The position numbers and the translations under genes are program-made. From NCBI RefSeq assembly GCF_003339685.1, contig NZ_QPKI01000020.1, positions 1 to 64,000 of the forward strand: DNA of 64,000 nt. Direction: 5' to 3'. Below are positions 9,874 to 18,473 of this stretch, in pieces (the first letter of the stretch is position 1; the number at the start of each line of letters is the position of its first letter). The stretch is from Halomonas sp. DQ26W (lineage in GTDB: Bacteria > Pseudomonadota > Gammaproteobacteria > Pseudomonadales > Halomonadaceae). The notes under the pieces were generated by a model. The model saw only the letters and a program-made list of their open reading frames with translations. It had not been told where the DNA came from and made no database searches.

Positions 9874-10587
9874 CTATTCTTGCTGTTCGGTCAGCCGGCT
9901 GCGAAGCCGGCTGACCGCCTGACTGTGGAGCTGACAGACCCGGGACTCGGTCACCCCCATCACCACACCGATCTCCTTGAGGTTCAGCTCTTCCTGGTAG
10001 TAGAGCGCCATCAACAGTTTTTCCCGTTCCGGCAATGCCTCGATTCCCTCTACAAGCTGCTGCCGCTTCTGCTCATCGATCAGTTGCTTGTAAGGTATGT
10101 CAGCAGCGGCGTCTGCGACGCCGGGCTCAATGCCCTCCACGAGTAGTGCCTCGAACGGCAGCAAATGGCCGCTGTTGGTATCGTTCAGCAACTGGCGATA
10201 CGTCACCAGGTCCATGTCCAGTTCGGCAGCTATTTCCGTCTCCTCGGCTGGCCGGCCAAGGTGCTGTTCGAGCCGTCTGACGGTCTCATCGACCGCCCGG
10301 GCATTGCGCCGTACGCTGCGCGGCAGCCAGTCACGGCTACGCAGTTCATCGAGCATGGCGCCACGTATGCGCTGACTGGCAAAGGTGGCAAAACTGGCAC
10401 CCTGCGAGGAGTCGAAACGTCCCATGGCTTCGAGAAGTCCGACCGTACCGGCCTGAATCAAGTCGTCCAGCTCGATGCTTGCCGGAAGACGCACCTGCAG
10501 GGAGAGCGCCAGACGTCGCACCAGCGGATAATGTTCCGCCAGCATGTCCCCCTGGTCGATCTTGCCTCGTGCTGTGTACATACTCAT
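9874..10587 (-). CDS. fliA: Flagellar sigma factor FliA (sigma-28)
   Basis: FliA directs RNA polymerase to late flagellar and chemotaxis promoters. The 237-residue protein has region 2 (HYPLVRRLALSL, IELDDLIQAGTVGLLEAMGRFD, FATFASQRIRGAMLDELRSRDW), region 3 (RRLEQHLGRPAEETEIAAELDM) and region 4 (LPEREKLLMALYYQEELNLKEIG, VTESRVCQLHSQA). The start is ATG at 10587 or 10581; both lack strong alternatives. It is the last gene of the flhB-flhA-flhF-flhG-flhE-fliA run. No flgM anti-sigma gene is seen in the window. Seven promoters in the window match its recognition sequence. Confidence 0.96.
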   Translation of the reverse strand: MSMYTARGKIDQGDMLAEHYPLVRRLALSLQVRLPASIELDDLIQAGTVGLLEAMGRFDSSQGASFATFASQRIRGAMLDELRSRDWLPRSVRRNARAVDETVRRLEQHLGRPAEETEIAAELDMDLVTYRQLLNDTNSGHLLPFEALLVEGIEPGVADAAADIPYKQLIDEQKRQQLVEGIEALPEREKLLMALYYQEELNLKEIGVVMGVTESRVCQLHSQAVSRLRSRLTEQQE

Positions 10588-10610
10588 GCTCTCGTGGCTG
10601 CCAGCCCAAT

Positions 10611-11069
10611 TCAAAGGGTTCTGATTCGCTCGACGGGTCTCGTTGGATTCAAGGTCGATCCATGATGGTTCACGATGACCTGAAGCCCCCGCAGTGTCAT
10701 GGCACGCTGCTGGCGATCCTGCAGGGCAAACTGGAAGTAAAGCACCGAGTCCGCCGCTATGCCGGTCAATGCCTCGGTATAGCCGCGCGGCCCTGACAGA
10801 GCCACACAGCCCCCGGTGTGGCATAGCCAGGCATTAACCTCGCTCCCTGCCGGGGGCTGGAATTGCCAGCTGACCCGCCCCATCACTTGCCCCTGCGCCA
10901 GTTCTGCCGTGGGCGGCATCATGTCTGCAGACTGAACCGGGCGGTCCGGCATGACCACTTGCACCGGCGGCGCAGTGGCCACCCAACTGCCGGATGCCTG
11001 TGCCAGAGTGGCAAGGAGAGCAACCCCCAGTCCTGTCAGCAAGCTCTTCCACGATAGGAGTCGCCTCAT
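10611..11069 (-). CDS. flhE: Flagellar protein FlhE
   Basis: A 152-residue secreted protein with a signal peptide (MRRLLSWKSLLTGLGVALLATLAQA, cleavage about residue 25). The mature part has the FlhE hallmarks: two cysteines in a WLCHTGGCVAL block near residue 93 and a C-terminal QVIVNHHG that matches the QVIVNYR ending of enteric FlhE. FlhE is a periplasmic protein that keeps the export apparatus from leaking protons and sits after flhBA in enterics. Here it overlaps the flhG-like gene by ATGA and precedes fliA. Identification rests on this pattern and gene position. Confidence 0.75.
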   Translation of the reverse strand: MRRLLSWKSLLTGLGVALLATLAQASGSWVATAPPVQVVMPDRPVQSADMMPPTAELAQGQVMGRVSWQFQPPAGSEVNAWLCHTGGCVALSGPRGYTEALTGIAADSVLYFQFALQDRQQRAMTLRGLQVIVNHHGSTLNPTRPVERIRTL

Positions 11070-11659
11070 CTCGCCAACACCAGTAGTTCGATTCCCAGGT
11101 AGCTCGCCGCAGCATGGCGAAGGTTGCTCAGTAGCCCCTGTCGCCCCACGCTCGGCGGATGCACCAGGACCAACCGCTGCGGCCCTCCCCGCTCGGCCAC
11201 CTGCTTGAGCACCCGATAGGCACGACGGAAAGCCTCCGGATCGGCATCCACCCATAGCGCCCATCGCGCCTGTTCGCTTGCCAGTACCGGCAGGTGCGGA
11301 CTGCCGACAGGCAGTGCTACTACACGCCAGGCATGGGGGTTGCCGACCCACCCGCGACCCTGGTCGGCCCAGTATTCGAAGAGCTCGGTCACCCTGCCGG
11401 TGTGGCGTGATCCGTTGCCGGGAAGTCCCAAAACCATCAATGTTGTCTCATCTGATGGACGGCGTGCTGGACGCACCTCCATCGCCGCACTGCCAACGGA
11501 AGGCCGTTCCGGACGGCCAGGGGCAGATTGAGCAACAGACGACGGCATTCCGTCCATCGTCACCAGCATCTCGGCGACATGATCAGGGCACGTCTCCTGG
11601 GGCGGCCTTGGGGCTGTAGTCGCCCATTTGCGCAGCCCGGCAGCCTGATCCATACCCAT
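11066..11659 (-). CDS. FlhG-like protein without a P-loop
   Basis: A 197-residue protein that starts directly after the flhF stop codon. It occupies the flhG (fleN) slot between flhF and fliA. The last ~70 residues resemble the second half of FlhG: a WALWVDADPEAFRRAYRVLK block where FlhG has its TTPEPTALTDAYALIK segment, then a short strand and SYLGIELLVLAR at the end. The N-terminal half shows no Walker A KGGVGKT motif, no deviant Walker A lysine and none of the DTGAG-type switch. It therefore cannot be an ordinary MinD-family ATPase. Residues 1-70 are Pro- and Arg-rich and probably disordered. It may be a stripped-down FlhG that only binds FlhF, or an unrelated protein; the FlhG relation is an inference. 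Confidence 0.6.
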   Translation of the reverse strand: MGMDQAAGLRKWATTAPRPPQETCPDHVAEMLVTMDGMPSSVAQSAPGRPERPSVGSAAMEVRPARRPSDETTLMVLGLPGNGSRHTGRVTELFEYWADQGRGWVGNPHAWRVVALPVGSPHLPVLASEQARWALWVDADPEAFRRAYRVLKQVAERGGPQRLVLVHPPSVGRQGLLSNLRHAAASYLGIELLVLAR

Positions 11660-13861
11660 CTAGCCCGCCTCCCTTTCACCAAGACCCAGATGCCGAATGG
11701 CATCACGTACCATGAACAATTGAACCAGCGATTCCAGCAGTGCCACGTCGCGGCGACGCTGCCGTCCTCCGGCCAGACCCAGCATCTCGGCTCGCAGATC
11801 CATGGCCGCCTCGTCGTCGGCCAGGTCCAGATGCGCCGCTACCGTAGCCAATCCGCTTGCCATCAAAAGGCGCATGTCGGGCCGTACCTCGCCCAGTTCC
11901 GCAGGCGCCAGTCGCTGCCAGGCTCGCCGGGTCAGCTGAGGTAGAGCATCTCCCTGCAGTTGCGCCAGCAGCAACGCTTGCAGGTCGTGCCCCAGCCGTG
12001 CCGGCGATATCCAGTAGCGCTTCGCCTGGACGCGACCGCTTTCCGCATCCCGTACCTCGCCAAGCCAGGCTCGCGCCGAAATCGTCTGGGTCACGCTTTT
12101 GCCGGCCTTCAGGGTCACCGTCACCGGCAGGCTTGAGAGGATCATGCGCCCTGGCGCCCCACGGAAGCGACAGCTCACGTCCCCCAACGGCTCGGCCGAC
12201 TCGCCCAGCGCCGACAACGGCTGACGTTCGCCGACATGTTCGACACGCTGGCTGCCACGCACCTGGCTGCACCAGGTCAGAGCCTGTTGCTCGAGCCAGC
12301 CTGCGGCCTCGCCATCGGGCAGGCCGGTGAACAGGTGCACGCTAACCGAGTGACGGTGAAGCGCCTCTTCCAACCGCGCTTGCTGCCCAGGGACCTGACG
12401 GTGCTGCAGCAGCGGTAATGCCAACCAGACACCCTCCGGGTCGAGGGCGACGTCCGGCATCGACCAATGCTCACCCTTGACGCGACGGCGCTCGCCCCAC
12501 AGCATGCCGATCGCCTGTCCATCAGTCGGGTAGGTTGCCAGGAGCGCTTCCAACCGCCGCTGCTGAACGGACTCCGGCAAGCCAAGCAGGTCCCACACCG
12601 CCTCCAGTTGCCCGAACCCGGCCAACCGTTGTCGCAGGTTCTGCAGCGTGCTGGAGAGCCTGCGCCCCTGCCCCAGCAGGCTCTGGGAGCGAGACGCTGA
12701 TTCCGTTGCCCCCTGGCGAGCCGTCGATGCCGGCAAAGCGACTCGGGACTCCAGCGCCTGTTCGACCAGGGCCGGCACGTCGGCCACCGACATATCCTCC
12801 GGTACACGCTGCCCATGGGAGACGAACAGCAGGCGCAGGCCATGGCGCATGACAATATCCAGTACCGGCGCCAGGCGGCCGGCCTCATCCTGCTTGGTGA
12901 TGATGCAGTCGCCGAGTTCGGCGCCCGCCGCCTGGGCCGCCTGGCGATAACGCATGACAACCTCTTCCAGTGTCTCGGGCTGGCTGGCGGCATTGAGCAG
13001 CAGTACCAGCTTCACCGGAGCGTCACCGCCACGCAGATGAGCCACCTGTTCGATGACCCGATGGTCACGCTGGCTCATGCCTACCGTATCGATGATCACC
13101 CAGGACTTGCCGCGCATGCGTGCAAGCAGATCGGAGACCGGCTGATCGGCATTCAGCGCATACATGGGGACATCGAGCAGGCGTGAATAGATACGCAATT
13201 GTTCATGGGCACCGATACGAAAACTGTCGGTGGTCACCAAGGCAACCGGGCGAGTACCATGGCGCATCACATAGCGCGCGGTCAGCTTGGCCGTGGTGGT
13301 GGTCTTGCCGATTCCCGTCGGACCGACCAAGGCTACGATGCCGGCACGATCCAGGAACGCGGCCTCGTCGTCGAGCCCCTCCAGACGCTTCACCAATTGG
13401 CGATGCAACCAGCTCATGGCGCGATCATCCACGCCATGACCGGCCAGCTCTTCCGGCAATGCCGAAACCACCTCGCCGGCCAGCTCCCAACCGAACCCCG
13501 CTTCCCGCAATATCTGCAACAGCTGTTCGCGAAGGCCGGTGGCCACTTCCTGCGGCCCCTGCTCGCGGGACAGCAGTGCACGCATGTCGCGCATCTCATC
13601 GAGCAGCTTTGTGCTCATGGCCTCGAAGGCACTAGCGGCAGCCGGCTGCGCAGCGGAAGCCGGTGACGCCGCAGCCGGTGCGCGCTCACGGCTTTCGGGA
13701 GCATCGCTACCTCCGGGAGCTGCCGACTCGGCCATGGCCAGAATTTCGACGCCATCGTCGACCCGCCGGTTGGCCAGAATGAGGGCCTCGTCGCCTAACG
13801 CCTCGCGTACCTGGCGCATGGCATCGCGGCTGTTGACGGCTGTAAAACGCATGACACTCAT
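11660..13861 (-). CDS. flhF: FlhF, SRP-type GTPase with long C-terminal extension
   Basis: FlhF is an SRP-family GTPase that helps place and assemble the flagellar base. Residues 1-45 match the N-terminal FlhF block (MRFTAVNSRDAMRQVREALG), a linker follows, and the NG domain spans about 110-370. G1 is GPTGIGKT (180-187), the DSFRIGAHEQL switch is near 212-222, G3 is DTVGMSQRD (258-266) and G4 is TKQD (322-325). The usual FlhF ends soon after this point at 400-500 residues. Here about 360 more residues follow with no motif I recognise, rich in Leu, Arg and Trp. Longer FlhF proteins are known in betaproteobacteria with the same gene order. The start at 13861 could be three codons later. Confidence 0.92.
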   Translation of the reverse strand: MSVMRFTAVNSRDAMRQVREALGDEALILANRRVDDGVEILAMAESAAPGGSDAPESRERAPAAASPASAAQPAAASAFEAMSTKLLDEMRDMRALLSREQGPQEVATGLREQLLQILREAGFGWELAGEVVSALPEELAGHGVDDRAMSWLHRQLVKRLEGLDDEAAFLDRAGIVALVGPTGIGKTTTTAKLTARYVMRHGTRPVALVTTDSFRIGAHEQLRIYSRLLDVPMYALNADQPVSDLLARMRGKSWVIIDTVGMSQRDHRVIEQVAHLRGGDAPVKLVLLLNAASQPETLEEVVMRYRQAAQAAGAELGDCIITKQDEAGRLAPVLDIVMRHGLRLLFVSHGQRVPEDMSVADVPALVEQALESRVALPASTARQGATESASRSQSLLGQGRRLSSTLQNLRQRLAGFGQLEAVWDLLGLPESVQQRRLEALLATYPTDGQAIGMLWGERRRVKGEHWSMPDVALDPEGVWLALPLLQHRQVPGQQARLEEALHRHSVSVHLFTGLPDGEAAGWLEQQALTWCSQVRGSQRVEHVGERQPLSALGESAEPLGDVSCRFRGAPGRMILSSLPVTVTLKAGKSVTQTISARAWLGEVRDAESGRVQAKRYWISPARLGHDLQALLLAQLQGDALPQLTRRAWQRLAPAELGEVRPDMRLLMASGLATVAAHLDLADDEAAMDLRAEMLGLAGGRQRRRDVALLESLVQLFMVRDAIRHLGLGEREAG

Positions 13862-13864
13862 CGC

Positions 13865-15946
13865 TTATCGACCTCCCAGCAGCGTCGTGACGCGCAGTGT
13901 CCTATCATCGGGAATCTCCGCCTGTGACATGACCACGAGATGACGCAACCTGCGGCGCAGGAAACGGGAGAGTAACGGGCGCAGGCTGTGTTGAACCACC
14001 ATGACGGGTGGCTCTCCGCTCGCTTCATGCTGGGTCAATGCCTGTTCAGCCTGACTCATCAATGTCTCGGCCAGTCCCGGCTCCAGGGCGCCGTTGCCGT
14101 TCATTGCCTGCATCAGTACCTGCTCCAGCTGTGCCTCCAGACCAATCACATTGAGTGTATCCTGGCCAGGGAACCACTGCTGGGTGATCGACCTGCCCAG
14201 GGCGATTCGCACCAGGGCTGTCAGTTCATTGGCATCCTGCTGCTGGGGGGCATACTCCGCCAGCGTATCGAGTATGGTACGCATGTCGCGAATCGATACA
14301 TCCTCTTCCAGCAGGTTTTGCAGGATGCGCTGCAGCGTAGTCAGGTTGATCGCCTTGGGCACCACATCCTCGACCAGGGACTTCTGCTCCTCGCCCAGCT
14401 TGTCGAGCAGCTTCTGAACTTCCTGGCGTCCCAGCATCTCGGCAGCGTGACGATGCAGGACGTGATTGAGATGCGTCGCCACCACGGTGCCCGCATCCAC
14501 TACCGTATACCCATAGACCTGAGCATGCTCACGTTGACTGGAGTCGATCCAGACCGCGGGCAAGCCGAATGCCGGATCCTCAGTGGGTGTCCCTTGCAGT
14601 TGTCCTGTCACCTGACCGGGGTCGATGGCCAGCCACTGCCCCGGGAACGCCTCGGCACGGCCTATCTCGGCACCTTTGAGGGTGATCAAATAGGTGTTGG
14701 CACCCAGCTCCAGGTTGTCGCGGATATGCACCACCGCCGGCAGGAATCCAACCTCCTGTGCAAACTTCTTGCGCACACTCTTGATGCGACCCAACAGTTC
14801 ACCCGCCTGACGTTGATCGACCAGCGGGATCAACCTGTGCCCCACTTCGAGCCCCAGGGTATCGACGAGTTGCACGTCGTCCCAGCTTGCCTCAGGGGCC
14901 TCAGGCGGCGGTGGCGGCTCGGCACTGATCTCCTGCTCGACCAGGCGCTGCTCCGCCTGACGGGTCAGCATCCAGGCCAGGCCGGCCAACAGGCCGGTAA
15001 AGAGCAGGAAGACCATGTTGGGCATGCCCGGGACCATGCCCAGCAGGCCCATCACCACGGCGGCCAGAATCAGCACCTGGGGATTGACGAACAGCTGGCT
15101 GATCATCTGCTGGCCCACGTCCTCCTCGGTGTTGACCCGGGAGACGGTAACGCCGGCAGCAGTGGAAATCACCAGCGCAGGAATCTGTGCCACCAAGCCG
15201 TCACCGATGGTCATCAGCGTATAGGTCCTGGCCGCATCGCCGAAGCCCATGTCGTGCTGAAGCATGCCGATCAGCAGCCCGCCGATGATGTTGACCACCA
15301 TGATCACCAGGCCGGCCATGGCGTCGCCGCGCACGAACTTGCTGGCACCATCCATGGAGCCGTAGAAGTCCGCCTCCTGAGCGACCTCGCCACGCCGCTT
15401 GCGAGCATCCTCTTCGCCGATCAGCCCCGCGTTGAGGTCGGCATCGATGGCCATCTGCTTGCCCGGCATCGCGTCGAGCATGAAGCGGGCACCCACCTCG
15501 GCGATACGGCCGGCGCCCTTGGTAATGACCATGAAGTTGATGATCACCAGAATCAGGAATACCACCAGGCCGACGGCGAAGTTGCCCCCTACCAGGAAAG
15601 TGCCGAAGGCCTCGATCACCTTGCCGGCCGAATCGCCACCCTGGTGTCCCTCCATCAGGATGACGCGGGTAGAGGCCACGTTGAGCGATAGTCGCAGTAG
15701 GGTGGTGAACAGCAGCACCGCCGGAAAGGCGGCAAAATCCAGCGGCTTCTGGGTAAACATGCTGACCAGCAGAACCATGATCGCCAGCGCAATATTGAAG
15801 GTGAACAGCATGTCCAGCGCAAAGGGCGGCAGCGGCAGGATCATCATGGCCAGGATCATGAGGATCAGGATCGGGCCGGCCAGCAGTTTCATGCGGACGT
15901 CGCCCATCCAGTCGCGACGTCCGATGAAATGGCTAAGCGACTTCAT
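13865..15946 (-). CDS. flhA: Flagellar export gate protein FlhA
   Basis: FlhA is the large inner-membrane ring of the flagellar type III export gate. It has about eight membrane helices in residues 1-330, the conserved FHIPEP signature (LLRLSLNVASTRVIL near 85-100 and the GDAMAGLVI region), and a C-terminal cytosolic domain that docks chaperone-substrate complexes. At 693 residues its length is normal. I placed the start at the ATG whose ATGA overlaps the flhB stop; an upstream ATG would add three residues. Translationally coupled to flhB and followed by flhF after 3 bp. Confidence 0.96.
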   Translation of the reverse strand: MKSLSHFIGRRDWMGDVRMKLLAGPILILMILAMMILPLPPFALDMLFTFNIALAIMVLLVSMFTQKPLDFAAFPAVLLFTTLLRLSLNVASTRVILMEGHQGGDSAGKVIEAFGTFLVGGNFAVGLVVFLILVIINFMVITKGAGRIAEVGARFMLDAMPGKQMAIDADLNAGLIGEEDARKRRGEVAQEADFYGSMDGASKFVRGDAMAGLVIMVVNIIGGLLIGMLQHDMGFGDAARTYTLMTIGDGLVAQIPALVISTAAGVTVSRVNTEEDVGQQMISQLFVNPQVLILAAVVMGLLGMVPGMPNMVFLLFTGLLAGLAWMLTRQAEQRLVEQEISAEPPPPPEAPEASWDDVQLVDTLGLEVGHRLIPLVDQRQAGELLGRIKSVRKKFAQEVGFLPAVVHIRDNLELGANTYLITLKGAEIGRAEAFPGQWLAIDPGQVTGQLQGTPTEDPAFGLPAVWIDSSQREHAQVYGYTVVDAGTVVATHLNHVLHRHAAEMLGRQEVQKLLDKLGEEQKSLVEDVVPKAINLTTLQRILQNLLEEDVSIRDMRTILDTLAEYAPQQQDANELTALVRIALGRSITQQWFPGQDTLNVIGLEAQLEQVLMQAMNGNGALEPGLAETLMSQAEQALTQHEASGEPPVMVVQHSLRPLLSRFLRRRLRHLVVMSQAEIPDDRTLRVTTLLGGR

Positions 15947-17139
15947 CGGCGCCACCCAGTGGGTGCATTGTGCTGTAGTGCATTTCGATCTGCCTCGTCG
16001 GCGTCACCGGGCACGGCCAGCGCAGGTGGAATGGGCAGATCCTCGGGCGTTGGCGGCACGTCCCCTCCCTCGTGTGACACATGCTTGAGACGGAAGGCCC
16101 AGGCCAGCACCTCCGCCACGGCGGTATACAGGTCCAGCGGAATTTCCCGGTCGAGATCCACGTGATGATACAGGGCTCGCGCCAGCGGTGGCGCCGCGAG
16201 CAGCGGCACCCCGGCTTCCTGCCCCACTTCCCGGATACGTGCAGCCACCATGTCGGCCCCCTTGGCCACCACTCGCGGGGCACCCATCTGCTTCTCGTCA
16301 TACTGCAACGCCACCGCATAGTGTGTGGGGTTGGTGATGATGACGTCCGCCTCGGGCACCTTGCTCATCATCCGACCTCGTGCCATCGCCTGCTGCTGGG
16401 AGCGAATTCGCGCCTTGACGTGAGGGTCGCCCTCGCTCTCCTTGTGCTCACGCTTGACCTCTTCCTTGGACATGCGCAGCTTCTTGGCATGGCTCCACAA
16501 CTGATAGGGCACGTCGATCAGGATGACCACCAGCAGCGTCAATACCATCAAGCCGCACGCCTGTGCGGCCATCATCAGGGCACGTGCCAGGGCCTGGGTC
16601 GTGGGCTGGTCCAGCAGCGAGAGGTACTCGCCGCGATTGAAATATAGGTATGCCATGCCTACTCCGCCGATCAGCGTCGACTTGGCGATAGCCTTGAATA
16701 GCTCGACCAGGGCCTGCACGCCGAACATCCGTTTCAAGCCCTTGAACAGGTTCAGCTTCGATAGTTGAGGCTTGAGCGACTTGGCCGAGATCAACCAACC
16801 TCCCAGCATGGCCGGTGCCACCAGGGCAACCAGCATCAGCAACAGGAACAGCGGCAGCATGGTCCACAGCGTACGCTGCCCAAGGTTCAACACATTGACC
16901 AGCATGGGTCCCGTCTCGAAGGCCTGCTGCCGCTCGAAGAGGAAAGCCTGCTCCATCACCAGCCCCAACTGGTCATAGAGCATGGCACCCATGGACCACA
17001 TCCCAATTACGCCGGCAAGCAGCAGCATGAACGTGGTCAGTTCGCGGGATCGGGCAACCTGCCCCTCCTCACGCGACTTCTCGAGTCGTCGAGGCGTGGC
17101 CTCTTCCGTCTTTTCCTGATCACTGCTCTGGTCGGCCAT
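15943..17139 (-). CDS. flhB: Flagellar export switch protein FlhB
   Basis: FlhB has four N-terminal membrane helices and a cytosolic domain whose self-cleavage switches export from rod/hook to filament substrates. The autocleavage motif NPTH is at residues 270-273 and is intact, followed by YAVALQYDEKQMGAPRVVAKG. The N-terminus (SSDQEKTEEATPRRLEKSREEGQVARS) is diagnostic. At 398 residues it is slightly longer than enteric FlhB because of a charged Pro-rich tail. It heads the flhBAF-flhG-flhE-fliA run; the 155-bp gap to cheZ should hold its promoter, but no sigma-28 site is visible, as expected for an FlhDC-driven gene. Confidence 0.96.
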   Translation of the reverse strand: MADQSSDQEKTEEATPRRLEKSREEGQVARSRELTTFMLLLAGVIGMWSMGAMLYDQLGLVMEQAFLFERQQAFETGPMLVNVLNLGQRTLWTMLPLFLLLMLVALVAPAMLGGWLISAKSLKPQLSKLNLFKGLKRMFGVQALVELFKAIAKSTLIGGVGMAYLYFNRGEYLSLLDQPTTQALARALMMAAQACGLMVLTLLVVILIDVPYQLWSHAKKLRMSKEEVKREHKESEGDPHVKARIRSQQQAMARGRMMSKVPEADVIITNPTHYAVALQYDEKQMGAPRVVAKGADMVAARIREVGQEAGVPLLAAPPLARALYHHVDLDREIPLDLYTAVAEVLAWAFRLKHVSHEGGDVPPTPEDLPIPPALAVPGDADEADRNALQHNAPTGWRR

Positions 17140-17294
17140 GGCATCCGGACATTCGTGTGCACGCTGACCATTGTGGGGGGTTCAGGGGAGAGGTAATACG
17201 CCAAAAAGCGCCGATGATCGTAGCCTTATCGACCATGACCCTCGGCGCAAAAGCGTAATCGGTAGCAATGTAGGCGGGAGGAGGCGCCAGGCTC

Positions 17295-17984
17295 CTAAAA
17301 CCCCAGTTGGTCAAGCAGGTCGTCGACCTGGTCCTGATCGGTGACGATATCGGCCGCGGGCTTGATCTGAGGACCGTTCAGCAGGCTTTGCTCACGCTTG
17401 CGATCCGATTCCCATTGATCATTGGCCTTCTGCCGCATGGTTTCCCGGTCCATGTTCTCGGGAACGGCGTCGATGAGCACCTGAACAAGTTGATGCTCGA
17501 TCTCGCGAATCACATCCATCATCTTCTTGATGACCTGGCCCGTCAGGTCCTGGAAATCCTGGGCCATCATGATCTCGAGCAGCTCTTTCTGGGTCGCCTG
17601 GGTCTTGTCCGGCACATCGGCCAGGTAGGAACGGGTCTCGTTGACCAGCTCACGCGCCTCGTCGAGTTCCTTGGGTTCGGCGAACCATGCTGCCCAGCGC
17701 TTGTCCAGCGACTCGGCACCATCGCTGAGCGAGTCCTGCAATGGCTGCGCCCTGTCGATGGCGTTCAACGACCGCTCGGCGGCCTGTTCGGTCATGGTCG
17801 CCACATAACTGAGGCGGTCCCGGGCATCGGGTATGGCTTCCGCAGCCTTCTCGATCTCCTTGTCCAAGCCCAGTTCACGCATGCTCTCTCTCAGCATGCG
17901 CGTCAGTTGGCCGATACGCTGCACAAGTTCATCACCGGCAGCACTGGACGGCGGCACCCCACCGGGCTGCTCGTTTGCGCTCAT
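17295..17984 (-). CDS. cheZ: CheY-P phosphatase CheZ
   Basis: CheZ dephosphorylates CheY-P. The 229-residue protein has a long helical hairpin with the catalytic block [20 protein letters not shown] near residues 140-160, including the Asp and Gln that attack the phosphoryl group. It ends in [12 protein letters not shown], the CheY-binding tail. The ATG at 17984 follows AAGGAG; the 41 upstream codons overlap cheY and are not conserved. It is placed 37 bp after cheY. Confidence 0.95.
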   Translation of the reverse strand: MSANEQPGGVPPSSAAGDELVQRIGQLTRMLRESMRELGLDKEIEKAAEAIPDARDRLSYVATMTEQAAERSLNAIDRAQPLQDSLSDGAESLDKRWAAWFAEPKELDEARELVNETRSYLADVPDKTQATQKELLEIMMAQDFQDLTGQVIKKMMDVIREIEHQLVQVLIDAVPENMDRETMRQKANDQWESDRKREQSLLNGPQIKPAADIVTDQDQVDDLLDQLGF

Positions 17985-18021
17985 GTTGTCGTCTCCTTCG
18001 CCAGGGGCCAGCCCCAAGCAA

Positions 18022-18411
18022 TCACTTGCCCATTTTCTCGAATATCTTGTTGAGTTTTTCTTCCAGGGTTGCGGCCGTGAACGGCTTGACCACATAGCCA
18101 CTGGCACCTGCCTGGGCAGCAGCGATGATGTTTTCCTTCCTGGCTTCGGCGGTGACCATCAAGACAGGCAGCGTCTTGAGACCGTCATCGGCACGAATCT
18201 GCTTGAGCATCTCCAGGCCGTCGAGATTGGGCATGTTCCAGTCCGAGACCACGAACTCGAATTCCCCGGATCGGAGCTTGGTCAATGCATCCTGGCCGTC
18301 CTCGGCCTCCTCGACATTGGTATACCCCAGTTCCTTGAGCAGGCTCCGAACGATCCGGCGCATGGTCGGGAAGTCATCGACCACCAGAAAGCTCATGTTC
18401 TTGTCAGCCAT
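18022..18411 (-). CDS. cheY: Chemotaxis response regulator CheY
   Basis: A single-domain receiver of 129 residues. Acidic pocket residues lie in [10 protein letters not shown] (D12, D13), the phosphorylation site is in [12 protein letters not shown] (about D58), and the Thr and Lys of the active site are in MVTAEA and YVVKPFT. CheY-P binds the FliM N-terminus to reverse the motor; the matching FliM is encoded at 62942. It is flanked by a receptor gene upstream and cheZ downstream, as in enteric bacteria. Confidence 0.97.
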   Translation of the reverse strand: MADKNMSFLVVDDFPTMRRIVRSLLKELGYTNVEEAEDGQDALTKLRSGEFEFVVSDWNMPNLDGLEMLKQIRADDGLKTLPVLMVTAEARKENIIAAAQAGASGYVVKPFTAATLEEKLNKIFEKMGK

Positions 18412-18473
18412 CAGGATTCCTCGTAAATATCATGCACTAGTTGACTGACGGCAACCCTTTCCACCGTCGTACT

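Noticed and set aside
10834-11115. A 93-codon frame overlapping flhE
   Set aside because: Out of frame with flhE, which has a signal peptide and the family cysteines; the overlap frame has neither.
13988-15691. A 567-codon open frame opposite flhA
   Set aside because: It is antisense to flhA codon for codon, His/Gln-rich as expected from the complement of a GC-rich gene, and matches nothing.
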